Source: Anaerostipes sp.
GTDB lineage: Bacteria > Bacillota > Clostridia > Lachnospirales > Lachnospiraceae
Assembly: GCF_018381315.1 (NCBI RefSeq)
Contig: NZ_JAGZSD010000013.1
Span: 23,498 to 87,497 of the forward strand
Length of the DNA stretch: 64,000 nt
Direction of reading: 5' to 3'
Shown: positions 44,401-52,913 of the stretch, in pieces
How positions within the stretch are numbered: the first letter of the stretch is position 1
Layout of the letters: each line of letters begins with the position of its first letter
Made by a program: the position numbers and the translations under genes
Notes under the pieces: generated by a model
Database searches by the model: none
What the model saw: only the letters and a program-made list of their open reading frames with translations
What the model was told of the DNA's origin: nothing

Positions 44401-47400
44401 TCGTTCCCACTGACGGAGATTATTCTGACGGTATGCCGTATTATTTAAAGAAGGCAGATACCGGGTATGTATCACAGAGCAAAACGATCAAGTTTAAACA
44501 GGATACAGAAAACCCGGTATCCCGTATTGAAGTCAATCAGGCAAAATCATGGACAGGACTGTATGAATTCCCGAAGTTTAAAACCTATTTCAGTGCGAAA
44601 ACCCCGGTACAGGTCAGTGTCTATGGAGATGATGATCTGAGCCAGATAGGAGAGGTACAGTGGTATGCATCCAGAGAAATCCTCGGCAGGGATGAACTTG
44701 AGGACCTTTCATCATCTGACTGGAATAACAATACAGATTTTGTTTTAGATCAGGATGAGAAGTACATCATCTATACAAAGGTTGTTGATAAGGCAGGGAA
44801 TATTGATTTCGGGCGGAGTGATGGATTTGTCATTGACAGTATCGATCCGGTGATTACGTACCGTTATCCGAAAGAAGGAGTCTGGACAAGTGAAACACAG
44901 CCGGAGTTTCAGGTAAAAGCAGTGGATGACAATTCAGGTCTGAAGGACCGGTATGTGGATTATGACATTGAAGGGAAAATACAGCTCCTGGAATTAGATG
45001 AGAATGACAGTGCAGAAATCAAAAATATGCCCGACGGAGATTATTATGTAAAGCTGAATGCTCAGGATAATTCAGGAAATAAGGCTGAGGTTCCTGTCCA
45101 TGTCATGAAAGATACGGTAAAGCCTTCTATAAAAGTAAGCGGAAATATTGAAGAGTATGCTACTGAGCAGGAGGTTAAAATTAATCCGGCGGTCGGAGCA
45201 TCGGGAGTGGAAAAAGTTTATATGCAGTTTGCAGAAAAAACAGATGACTTTGATCCGGACGGCGAGTGGGAAGATATTACGGATGACTATAAGGATGACC
45301 AGATCTATGTGGCTCACAAAAATGGAACATATTATTTCAAAGTAAAGAGTGTGGTAGGCCTCAGCTCTGATACGACAAGCATTTCATTTACAAGGATCGA
45401 CAAGACCAGACCGGTTGTATCCATAGAAAGTACAAAGGCGGATAAGTCACAGTTTAACGACAATGACTGGACAAACCGGCAGGTGAAAATAAAGGTCAGA
45501 AATCATGCGAAGAATCTTGGAACCAGCGTATATGAGTATCGTTTAAACGGACAGGAATGGAAAAAAGCTGAACCGGAAGATGATATTGTAAACTTGAGTA
45601 TGGAAAAACAGGGACAGCATACCTATGAATTCAGAATCACAAGCAATGCCGGAGTAGTAAGTGATATACAGACATTTCATGTTAATATTGACAAAGTACT
45701 TCCGACCGGTTCAATTTCTATTGATGAGAACCGCTGGACAGAATTCTTAAATGCTGTGACGGGAAAACTGTTTTTTGGAAAGACGGTGGACGTTTCCGTC
45801 AGTGCATCTGACACGGAAAGTGGGGTAGAGAAAACAGAATATTTTGAGACAGAAGGTACCAAAACAGAATTATATGCTGCTCTTCCAAAAACACAGGAAG
45901 AACTGGAAGCTTATGTAAGCAGCCGGGGAGGCTGGAAGACGGGGGATTCTTTCTCGATTGCGGCAAATAATAAACATAATGTCATATACGCCAAAATAAC
46001 GGACAAGGCCGGAAATACAGGCTATGTGAGCAGTGAAGGTTTTGCGCTGGATACAGAGAAGCCGGAGATTGCTGCAGATGTAAAAGGAGCCTTTGATTTT
46101 GGAAAATTGGGTCAGTGGATTACCGAGCAGGACGGGGCAGTAGAAATAGCAGTCAATGATTCTTTGTCCGGTGTCGGCAAAGTATCCTATAAGATCGGAG
46201 ATCAAGAAGAGGTTACGGTCGATTCTAAAAATTCTTTTTTGATTGACGGCCTGAAGGAAGGCAGCTATGATCTTACGATCAGAGCCTCTGACAACGCCGG
46301 TAATGAGGCGTCAAAGACCATTGCACTCAATGTGGATCAGACAACGCCGGAGGTGAAGCTTGCAAAAGGAAATCCGGATGACTATGCGGCTTATCAGAAT
46401 ATCCTCATAGAACCGGTAACCGGACCTTCCGGAATCCGTAAAGTGGAAGTGCAGTTCGTGCCCGAAGAAGAGCAGTTCAGCCATAAGAATTGGCGGGATG
46501 TCACTGATTCCTATCGAAGCGGTGACCGGATCATAAGAAAAGGCACATATTACGCACAGGTGATGAATCAGCTTGGAGAATATTCAGATACACAAAAGTG
46601 GGTCTTTGACCGGATTGAATTTATAGAACCTAAGATTCATGCATGGACTGAAAACGGCGACGGGAAAAAGGTTTCAGAAGATACTTGGATCGGCGCAGAC
46701 GGAAGCATTAAATTTGAAAATGATCCATCGAATGTGCAGAATTTTACCTATGAATATGCAGTGAACGGCGGCGGATGGGAAAATGCGTCTTCTGTGGAAA
46801 ATGGCACTGCATCTGTGCAGGCATCCTCTCTTCCGGAAGGAAGCAGTGAGATCAAGATGCGGGTAGGAAATGAAGATGCAGACGGACAAAGGGTATACTC
46901 AGAAACAACCCTTCAGGTAAAAACTGACCGAACGAAACCATCAGCTTCACTGGTACTGGGAACAAAGGATGCAGATGATCAGCTGGAACAGGAGGACTTA
47001 AGATCAAACTCTTTTGTAGAGAACAATAAAATACAGGAATTTTACGGAACAGAAAAATCTGTTTTCTTAGATAAGGTTTCTGATGGAACATCTGCAAAGG
47101 ACAGTGGTGTTGATACCATATCTTACTACATATTACGAAGCGGTTCCGGTGAATATCTGCAGGATTATCCTGGAACAGAGGCAGAGATAGAAGAGTTTGT
47201 GAACAAACGCTGGACTACCATGTCGGCTGAAGCATGGGAGGATATTCTGGGAAATGGGAAAGACACAGGATTCTTAAGAGAACTTGCGCTGAACCGGTCT
47301 TACATTATATATGCCAAGATCAAGGATAAAGCGGGAAATGTTTCCTACATTTCCACCAAAGGGTTTGCTCTGGACAATCAAAAACCAACGGTCATCACCG

Positions 47401-49490
47401 ACTATAAAGAAGGAGTCTGGATCACTGATAATACTCATAAAGTAAAGATTCAGCTAAAAGACAGCCTGGGAGGAATGGGGGCCGGATGGTATAAAATTAA
47501 CGGAAATAAATACGAAGTACAAAATGATCAGGTGAAGGATAAAATGTACTTCGAGATCCCTGCAGATAAACTGGAAGAGGGAGGTTCCAACGTCATCGAG
47601 ATCGGCGCTTCCAATGTTATTGGTACAGAAGCAGACCCTGTCACACTGGAAGTCAAAAAGGATACAAAGAAGCCGGCAATTATACTCAAAGGAGATACGA
47701 AAACCTATGCTCTGGCACAGAATATTACAATCGAACCGGAAACAGGTGCTTCAGGACTGCTGAAAGTGGAAGCTAAAAAGGATGACGGTGCATGGCAGGA
47801 TATTACCCAAGTGTATAAAAACGGGTATATGGCAGAAAAGAACGGAGTATATTCTTTCCGGGCGACAAATGGCGCAAAACAGGCATCAGCCGTGACAAGC
47901 ATCATTTTTGACCGGATAGAGAGTGATCCTCCGGTAGTCCGATTAGATGCAGAGTCCAATTTTGAGGACAAGGATGCCATAAAATATGAAGAAGGCAGCT
48001 GGACCAACAAAGATGTAGAGATGAACGTACGCAACATGCAGCAGAACTATGGCTTATCCACGTTTGAATACAGTACGGACAGCCGAAGGACGTGGAATTA
48101 CCTCGGAACAAGTGATGACAGTGACGCTGCCCTTACAATCAAAGAGACAAATCCAGGTATTCATTCTTACAACTTCCGGATCAAGAGCCAGTTGGGACTG
48201 GAATCCAATATCAGGGACATCAATGTAAAAATTGATAAACAGAAACCAGTGCCTTTAAAGGCAGAAGAAACCGGAGGCTGGACGAACCGTGAAAGCCAGC
48301 TGGTAATCAAAGCAGATGACGATCTTTCAGGCTTTGGCACCGCTTCCTACTCTTTTGACGGAGGAAAGACATTCAGCGATTCACCGAAAGCCGCTTTCGA
48401 TAAGAATCAGGAAGTGAAAATTGTGATACGGGATCAGGCGGGCAATGAGACAGAAACTGAGGCAGAAATTGAATATGTAGACCGGCTGGAACCGGGGATC
48501 AGTAAAGCAGCTCAGGACAGCAGCGATTGGAAAAAGAGCAAGAAGGTAAGTGCAACAATCAAAGATGCTGCGGCAACACAGGAGGACGGAAGCAGCGGAG
48601 TCGCGTATGTTTTCCTCACATCGCACAATCCGTATAAAGGAAATAAACTGGCAAGGACGGAACCTTATTCTGATGACATTGTAATGAGGGCAGCAGCGGG
48701 ATCAGATACATATGTGACTTCTAAGGGAATTACAGATTACATAGATAATACGGATAATGATAATTACTGGGTCGTTGCTAAGGATGAAGCGGGAAATGCT
48801 GCGGCTACCTCACTTTGTGTCAATAAGATTGACGGAGTAAAAAAACCGGAACAGGGAGGCAATCAAAAGCCAAGTACGCCGGATAAGCCAAATAAACCGG
48901 ACGGATCACCGAATAAACCGGGGAATAAGCCAGGCGGCAGTGCAAACGGCGGAGATAAGCCTGACGGAGGAAACAGCGGCGGTTCAGCCGGCAGCCGGCC
49001 TAGTGCAAATGGAGGCCAGGGAAGCAACGGCGGAAAACCTTCTTACGAAAATGGAGGCCAGGCAGCAGAATCGAAGAACCCGGAAAAGCGGAAAAATGAA
49101 CTGACAGATCTTCTGGATCAGGTAGATGAACTGCTGAAAGATAAAAAATTATCCTCAAAAGAAAAAGCGAAGCTGTTAAAGCAGAAAAAAGAATTGCTTT
49201 CAAAACTTTTGAAAACGATCACAGAGGAAGATGTACCGAATTCCAAAGAAAAGTTAAGAAAGAATATCCTTTTGATTGACAGCCTGCTTGCAAGAGATGA
49301 CCTGACGGCAGAACAGAGAAAAGCATTGGAAAACAAGAAAGCAATCCTGGAGAGAAAATACAGCCAGCTGGGAGGGGCAGACCAGGAGTATCTTTATCTT
49401 GGATTTCTGATATTCAGTATCATGATTTTGGGAGGATCCATGTATTTCATCTGTTATTACAGGAAAAAAAGGAAGGAACTGTTGATTTGA
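41454..49490 (+). CDS. Giant membrane-anchored surface protein 2, tandem paralogue
   Basis: 2678 aa, starting 3 nt after the stop of the 33630 gene and sharing its order of parts. Signal peptide (about 1-38, hydrophobic VMALILLAVQALPG); Gly-rich block about 135-440; MBG/YDG-like domains; MBG_2-like domain (LTVNPDSGQWKYAGG); Ig-like supermodules beginning near residues 1016, 1413 and 1825 and a partial one near 2260; a Pro/Gly/Asn/Lys linker; a Lys-rich helical region; a C-terminal helix (YLYLGFLIFSIMILGGSMYFI) and basic tail. Clearly a duplication, but well diverged. No sortase motif. Function presumably parallel to protein 1. Confidence 0.85.
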   Translation: MRGARRLQKGSVKRTAAAVMALILLAVQALPGEHLSAAADSKDTKDLPVQVLTGEGPYELTRTDVLYKINGSRTVNGSNDSGAIEIKGSGNYYLEVTGTVNLNGANASGAIGATAGIHLPKGAVLTISGTGTVNAVGGNATNGEDGEKGEAGGLIDSPPGGRGGFGGGGAAAGIGGNGGFGGKGGNSGQHAPAADPKNNGESSGALYLKGTVKIHAKGGSGGNGGSGGRGGGGLIVISGIINAGWSGAGGGGGGGGGYPAAGIGGGGAGGSGGGGAGAGDSNAESIFTCTRFAVYGGSGGGGGVGYGNGGGGSGGKNAYVYQLPMPSIYDPTQSGPGGAGATAGNKAGDGAETHIKGDVIYGNDFSGGKGYGADGTTPGKGGAKGSSRPGGNGSAAGTAGNGGTFIYYTMNTVYSGARQLTNGVSANAENIGSGGGTEGGYGTSQVKMYTIDDVNATVDPKTREYDGNPLIPKVKVVGKDGKDIGSDAYNLKWPSDFLNVGKYEVGLEGKGSPNFSNYLEGSTTLNYEVTKGSFKPVISLSTSKVSIGSEMTATLLNNEGHGEVTWTVDEGSDRVELSSTHGDSIQIKAKEKGKFKIHVSVAETANYKAALSDPKEAEVTPEGVDNFQLSGIKDKPYTGKEIMQDDLVVKMKEKTLTLGKDYKVEYDNNVERGEAAMKIIGINDYDGEITTCFYINRADIKDAAVTKPGNLTFTGEEQTSRPSVTFNGKLLKEDVDYTVNYDEMISGHVTVTIVGKGNFTGTKETSYEILPADINTLDEYKIEQIPKVIYTGKQQKPDVRVSYKGKNLTEGTDYKVEYQQNVNAGTAAAKITGTGNYKGSKSAAFEIEKAVLTVNPDSGQWKYAGGSDGEITFTYSGNLNGDHPEFDPDTRLERAEGEDLGTYEITLGTLSLKSGGINDNYTLAMGDRTTYEIRAFNTEAEAAIDGHMGLDGWYNKEKIKIKAPDGYLISFNSDPAGAWSEYVVPTDGDYSDGMPYYLKKADTGYVSQSKTIKFKQDTENPVSRIEVNQAKSWTGLYEFPKFKTYFSAKTPVQVSVYGDDDLSQIGEVQWYASREILGRDELEDLSSSDWNNNTDFVLDQDEKYIIYTKVVDKAGNIDFGRSDGFVIDSIDPVITYRYPKEGVWTSETQPEFQVKAVDDNSGLKDRYVDYDIEGKIQLLELDENDSAEIKNMPDGDYYVKLNAQDNSGNKAEVPVHVMKDTVKPSIKVSGNIEEYATEQEVKINPAVGASGVEKVYMQFAEKTDDFDPDGEWEDITDDYKDDQIYVAHKNGTYYFKVKSVVGLSSDTTSISFTRIDKTRPVVSIESTKADKSQFNDNDWTNRQVKIKVRNHAKNLGTSVYEYRLNGQEWKKAEPEDDIVNLSMEKQGQHTYEFRITSNAGVVSDIQTFHVNIDKVLPTGSISIDENRWTEFLNAVTGKLFFGKTVDVSVSASDTESGVEKTEYFETEGTKTELYAALPKTQEELEAYVSSRGGWKTGDSFSIAANNKHNVIYAKITDKAGNTGYVSSEGFALDTEKPEIAADVKGAFDFGKLGQWITEQDGAVEIAVNDSLSGVGKVSYKIGDQEEVTVDSKNSFLIDGLKEGSYDLTIRASDNAGNEASKTIALNVDQTTPEVKLAKGNPDDYAAYQNILIEPVTGPSGIRKVEVQFVPEEEQFSHKNWRDVTDSYRSGDRIIRKGTYYAQVMNQLGEYSDTQKWVFDRIEFIEPKIHAWTENGDGKKVSEDTWIGADGSIKFENDPSNVQNFTYEYAVNGGGWENASSVENGTASVQASSLPEGSSEIKMRVGNEDADGQRVYSETTLQVKTDRTKPSASLVLGTKDADDQLEQEDLRSNSFVENNKIQEFYGTEKSVFLDKVSDGTSAKDSGVDTISYYILRSGSGEYLQDYPGTEAEIEEFVNKRWTTMSAEAWEDILGNGKDTGFLRELALNRSYIIYAKIKDKAGNVSYISTKGFALDNQKPTVITDYKEGVWITDNTHKVKIQLKDSLGGMGAGWYKINGNKYEVQNDQVKDKMYFEIPADKLEEGGSNVIEIGASNVIGTEADPVTLEVKKDTKKPAIILKGDTKTYALAQNITIEPETGASGLLKVEAKKDDGAWQDITQVYKNGYMAEKNGVYSFRATNGAKQASAVTSIIFDRIESDPPVVRLDAESNFEDKDAIKYEEGSWTNKDVEMNVRNMQQNYGLSTFEYSTDSRRTWNYLGTSDDSDAALTIKETNPGIHSYNFRIKSQLGLESNIRDINVKIDKQKPVPLKAEETGGWTNRESQLVIKADDDLSGFGTASYSFDGGKTFSDSPKAAFDKNQEVKIVIRDQAGNETETEAEIEYVDRLEPGISKAAQDSSDWKKSKKVSATIKDAAATQEDGSSGVAYVFLTSHNPYKGNKLARTEPYSDDIVMRAAAGSDTYVTSKGITDYIDNTDNDNYWVVAKDEAGNAAATSLCVNKIDGVKKPEQGGNQKPSTPDKPNKPDGSPNKPGNKPGGSANGGDKPDGGNSGGSAGSRPSANGGQGSNGGKPSYENGGQAAESKNPEKRKNELTDLLDQVDELLKDKKLSSKEKAKLLKQKKELLSKLLKTITEEDVPNSKEKLRKNILLIDSLLARDDLTAEQRKALENKKAILERKYSQLGGADQEYLYLGFLIFSIMILGGSMYFICYYRKKRKELLI

Positions 49491-49513
49491 CCACAGAAGA
49501 AAGGAGATTATAA

Positions 49514-49723
49514 TTGGAAAAAACAAAAATAGTAAATATCCTTTATTTCTCAGGAATTATCATTCTTCCCTATGGGTTCATTCTGCTGATGGGAATGCTT
49601 GAGAAAGCGGGAATCATATCTTCCAGATACAGTTTCATGATTGTGCTTTTGGCATTGGCAATCATGGCCGTGATGGGAATACTTGCAGTGAGAAACTATA
49701 AAAAAACAAAAAGAGAAGCGTAG
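49514..49723 (+). CDS. Small two-helix membrane protein
   Basis: 69 aa with two hydrophobic helices (about 8-27 and 40-59) and a basic C-terminus (NYKKTKREA). TTG start at 49514 with AAAGGAG about 8 nt upstream, 23 nt after the giant gene, so it belongs to that operon and is the last gene before a terminator. Not recognised as any known family. It could assist insertion, anchoring or turnover of the giant proteins; that is inference from position only. Confidence 0.7.
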   Translation: MEKTKIVNILYFSGIIILPYGFILLMGMLEKAGIISSRYSFMIVLLALAIMAVMGILAVRNYKKTKREA

Positions 49724-49744
49724 AATCGGTTTTTAAAATTTAAA

Positions 49745-49787
49745 CCCCCGGCTCAAACCATGAAACCATGTTTGAGCCAGGGGTTTT
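49745..49787. terminator. Bidirectional intrinsic terminator
   Basis: Long imperfect stem (CCCC-GGCTCAAAC paired with GTTTGAGCC-GGGG, one bulge on each arm) followed by TTTT. Lies between the giant operon and the convergent 896-aa surface protein gene. Confidence 0.88.
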
Positions 49788-49800
49788 GTACATAGTGTTT

Positions 49801-52491
49801 CTATTTTATCTGTCTTTTTATTAAGAAGCCGGCACAGATCAGGCTTCCTGATAAAATCAGAAGGAGGGAAGGCATGCCGCGGTTTGCATCTGACGTGGAA
49901 GCAGGGCTTCCAAGAGAGCCTGGGCGGCTGCCTTTGGAACTGGATTTGTGGCTGTTGCTTTTAGCGGAAGCATTTCCCGTCACAGGTCTTTTCCTGACAG
50001 CAGTTTGTCTGCCGCCGGAAGTCCGGTCATCTGTGCTGGCGGGAGTGTTTTCGGATCCGGCTGCGGAAGAAGCAGCGGAGGAATTCAATGGATCTTTATA
50101 TACAAGAGTATAGACAGAGAAACGGTCAGTTTCTATTGTTACTTTATCCGGTTCAGTGCTTAAATTGTTCAGGACTTCTGCTGTACTGCTTCCGTCATCC
50201 TCCTGATGAATACGGATCACCTGGAACTGCCTGCCTTCCTTCTGAAACTCCTCAGGTACCTGAAAGGTGATCTTTAATGGAGAATCCAGCACAGGAATTT
50301 TTTCAGGGGCGCCATCCGTTACTTTCAGAAGATTAATGTCAAGGATGGAGGCCTGATGTGTCTGAGTGCGGTCCATCTGTTCCTTCAGAAGCTTTTGAAT
50401 GTCTGCAGGAGGAGCTGTTACCGGTTCAGATTTGAGCACAATCTCCACAGTGCTTCCGTCTGCAATTTTCTGTTTGTCGTCAGCTGTAAGAAACTTATCT
50501 GTATCCGTATTTTCCAATGTTATTGCAGGAGCCCTGGAAGGCTGTTCCACAGCAATGGAGCCGGAAGCTGTGCCGAAGGATGCAATACTCCAGGAAGATA
50601 AATCTGAGGACTGTTTGTATGCCAGTTTTCCGTTTTTCAGTTTAAACCAGTCTGCATCTGGATTGCTGCCCGTGTAAGTCACGATAGTATCCCCCACAGC
50701 TAATCCTGAGGTTTTGAGTGTTGTCGGAACAGTATCGGACTTAGGCTCAAAGGATGCAAGGGTGATAGGATGACTGATGGAAAGTGAGTCAAAGTGGGCG
50801 ATTTCATCAAACGCAGATATGCTGTCTTTGAGTATAAGTTCGGAAACCGTTTCCGAAGAGAGTGCATGCCCTTTCAGCAGAAGTCCGCCCCATAGTAATT
50901 CAGTCTGGCTGTTGGAAACGGAGATTGTACTCTGTGAAGGTTCTGCCAGGCTTTTGGAGCTTTCATCATCAACTTCTCCGGCTGCAATATAATCACCATA
51001 GTACATAGTGTCTTTGTATTCACTCCCCTTTACATTATCCAGGGTAAGAGAAGTTTTTGCTGATTTGGCAGAACCCCCTCCTGCGGATTCTCCGCCGCCT
51101 ACGATAGTGCCTACAATTTCACTGTCCCTGTAAACCGAAGAGCAGGAGCCTTTCACATCTGCGCTGGAGCCCTGTCCTGATGCTGATCCGCCGGTGTGGA
51201 AAGCAGCCGCTACAGGATTGCCCCATTGTTCTCCCACCGGAGATACAGAATTGATTACATTCAGGGAAACAGAACCGTTTACATCTGCAGAGCCTCCGCC
51301 GGATGCAGTGCCTCCGGCAGTTACATAGCCGTATATATTGGAACAGCCGGTCAGATTGGCAGTGACATTGCCGGAAACATCAGCACAGGCGCCGCCGCCT
51401 GCATCACCGGCACCGTGGAAGATCATCACTTCATTGCCGTTTCCGGCAAAGGAAGATGTTATGGAACCGCATTTTGCATGGGCGCCGGATCCGCTGGCAT
51501 AGCCTCCGGAATACACTTCCCGGATGTCGACACTTCTCATGGTACAGGAAACAGAACCTGCCACATCTGCAGATGCTTTGCCGTCTCCGGATGATGTGGC
51601 AGAGCCGCCTCCCCGCAGAGAATAAGTCCTGCCCGTAACGCTGATACTGACAGATCCTGCATTTGCCGATGCATTATAGGAGCCGGTGGTATACGCATAA
51701 CCGCCTCCGTATAAATTGCCGTGGTTGCCGGACGGAACAGACGCAATATCAACAGTGACGGCTCCGGATACATTGGCGCTGGCATTGCCCTTGGATGCAC
51801 TGGCATAACCTCCGCCATAGACTTTGGACACATTTACAGTACCTGTAACTTTTATGGAGACATTTCCTGTCAGATCAGAAGCTCCGGTGCCGTCAGAATA
51901 TCCTCCCCCGTATATTTGGGATACCTGTACATTCTGTATGTCAATATTTACATTACCTTTTGTGGGTTTGTTCTTTCCGCCGCCGTAGACTGTAAAACTG
52001 CCTGTAACTGGGGTATCGGACAGTCGGGTATTGCCGGAAGCGTCAAAAACATAAGCCTTGCCGTCAGAATCTTTTTTGATGACGATGGATGTACCCTGAG
52101 CATAAAGCGTGCTGCCTTCGATCAATATCCCGGGATCTTCAGATGCTGCCTTTTTTGTTTTCTGCACCTTGGCAGTCTCTGTCTTAGGGTCCGCTGCTGT
52201 CGGAGAAGTTGTATCCTTCTTAAGCTCTGTTGAAGTCTGTTTTTCAGGAATGTCAGAACTGTCCTGTTGGTCTTTTTCAGTCTGAGGTGCCAAAATCTCA
52301 GTCTGATCCTGAGAATCTGGCAGCTTTTCCTGCTCTGATGCTGTCACAGTCTCAGCTGAGGCTGTATCTTTTAGGACCTCCCCGTTTTCCGGTGTTTCAT
52401 CAGCTGCATAGCTGATGTTTCCCAGTGTTGCCAGGCCAAATATAAGAAATGCTGCAGTGATCCAGGCAGCAGGCCGTTTTAAGCGTTTCAT
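49801..52491 (-). CDS. Surface protein with repetitive beta-helix-like domain, riboswitch-controlled
   Basis: 896 aa. Signal peptide (MKRLKRPAAWITAAFLIFGL, cleavage near SYA-ADE). An acidic Ser/Thr/Glu/Asp-rich spacer spans about 33-115. A ~450-residue domain has repeats near 30-45 aa carrying 'VYGGGYASASKGNASANVSG'-like turns (Gly/Ser/Ala-rich, typical of a right-handed beta-helix or stacked beta-roll). Then a non-repetitive beta region, a Ser/Lys linker and a C-terminal helix with basic tail (PSLLLILSGSLICAGFLIKRQIK) preceded by STSDANRG. The C-terminal layout resembles a sortase signal with a non-LPxTG motif. The start at 52491 is fixed by the signal peptide and GGGGGGAGA RBS. Expression is probably set by the c-di-GMP-I riboswitch upstream. 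Confidence 0.82.
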   Translation of the reverse strand: MKRLKRPAAWITAAFLIFGLATLGNISYAADETPENGEVLKDTASAETVTASEQEKLPDSQDQTEILAPQTEKDQQDSSDIPEKQTSTELKKDTTSPTAADPKTETAKVQKTKKAASEDPGILIEGSTLYAQGTSIVIKKDSDGKAYVFDASGNTRLSDTPVTGSFTVYGGGKNKPTKGNVNIDIQNVQVSQIYGGGYSDGTGASDLTGNVSIKVTGTVNVSKVYGGGYASASKGNASANVSGAVTVDIASVPSGNHGNLYGGGYAYTTGSYNASANAGSVSISVTGRTYSLRGGGSATSSGDGKASADVAGSVSCTMRSVDIREVYSGGYASGSGAHAKCGSITSSFAGNGNEVMIFHGAGDAGGGACADVSGNVTANLTGCSNIYGYVTAGGTASGGGSADVNGSVSLNVINSVSPVGEQWGNPVAAAFHTGGSASGQGSSADVKGSCSSVYRDSEIVGTIVGGGESAGGGSAKSAKTSLTLDNVKGSEYKDTMYYGDYIAAGEVDDESSKSLAEPSQSTISVSNSQTELLWGGLLLKGHALSSETVSELILKDSISAFDEIAHFDSLSISHPITLASFEPKSDTVPTTLKTSGLAVGDTIVTYTGSNPDADWFKLKNGKLAYKQSSDLSSWSIASFGTASGSIAVEQPSRAPAITLENTDTDKFLTADDKQKIADGSTVEIVLKSEPVTAPPADIQKLLKEQMDRTQTHQASILDINLLKVTDGAPEKIPVLDSPLKITFQVPEEFQKEGRQFQVIRIHQEDDGSSTAEVLNNLSTEPDKVTIETDRFSVYTLVYKDPLNSSAASSAAGSENTPASTDDRTSGGRQTAVRKRPVTGNASAKSNSHKSSSKGSRPGSLGSPASTSDANRGMPSLLLILSGSLICAGFLIKRQIK

Positions 52492-52557
52492 AATGATCTC
52501 CCCCCTTAAATACTTACGCGTTGGTTTCGTTGAAGTTTTGTTCCGAATCTTTGTAAT

Positions 52558-52587
52558 GAAAAAACTCCGGCAGTAATCTGCCGGAGT
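52558..52587 (-). terminator. Leader terminator downstream of the c-di-GMP riboswitch
   Basis: Read on the minus strand: ACTCCGGCAG-ATTA-CTGCCGGAGT, a perfect 10-bp stem with a 4-nt loop, then six T. It sits in the leader about 70 nt before the 896-aa protein's start, so it can act as the expression platform. A second hairpin with a T-run lies between it and the aptamer (about 52645-52695). Confidence 0.85.
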
Positions 52588-52702
52588 CAATTTTATCCAC
52601 ATAATGTGCAACGTAAGCTAAACTGCACAAAAAAGAGTGCAGTAAAAAATCCATTGTCAGGACAGTACAATAACGTACAAAACAATGTCCTGCAGGTAAA
52701 AT

Positions 52703-52779
52703 GGAGCAACCGGCTGCCATACCACAATACATGGTTTAGGCCCTTGGCTTTGCGTCACCGGATTTCCCCGGTTTTGCCC
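52703..52779 (-). ncRNA. Cyclic di-GMP-I (GEMM) riboswitch aptamer
   Basis: The minus strand contains, in order, GGGCAA, a CCGG-GGAAAT-CCGG hairpin with GNRA-type loop, GACGCAAAGCC, GGCCTAAACC and GGCAGCCGGTTGC. These are the conserved blocks of c-di-GMP-I aptamers (Vc2-like). The closing P1 pairs GGGCAA with TTGCTC. Transcription starts about 35 nt upstream from a consensus promoter, and an intrinsic terminator follows before the surface protein gene, giving ligand-dependent control of that gene. On or off polarity cannot be decided by eye. Confidence 0.93.
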
Positions 52780-52820
52780 AATTATAAAGGCCGCATTCTG
52801 CGGTACTTGTTTATATATTC

Positions 52821-52849
52821 AGTATATGATTCAGGCACATGAATGTCAA
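52821..52849 (-). promoter_or_regulatory. Sigma-A promoter of the riboswitch-surface protein transcript
   Basis: Minus-strand TTGACA (52849-52844), 17-nt spacer, TATACT (52826-52821). Places the RNA start about 52814, just before the aptamer. Confidence 0.88.
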
Positions 52850-52859
52850 TGAATACCTA

Positions 52860-52888
52860 TTGTTTCCAGTGCATTTTATTGATATAAT
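52860..52888 (+). promoter_or_regulatory. Promoter of the ecfA1-ecfA2-ecfT-truA operon
   Basis: TTGTTT (52860-52865), 17-nt spacer, TATAAT (52883-52888), 26 nt before the ecfA1 start. Only 10 bp separate it from the divergent riboswitch promoter, so the two polymerase sites nearly abut. Confidence 0.8.
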
Positions 52889-52913
52889 GGAGCATATGTC
52901 AAAGGAGAAACCA

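Noticed and set aside
49514..49723. AgrD-like signal propeptide for the nearby AgrC-like kinase
   Set aside because: The protein has two full membrane helices and no short Cys-containing core with a charged tail. There is also no AgrB processing gene nearby.
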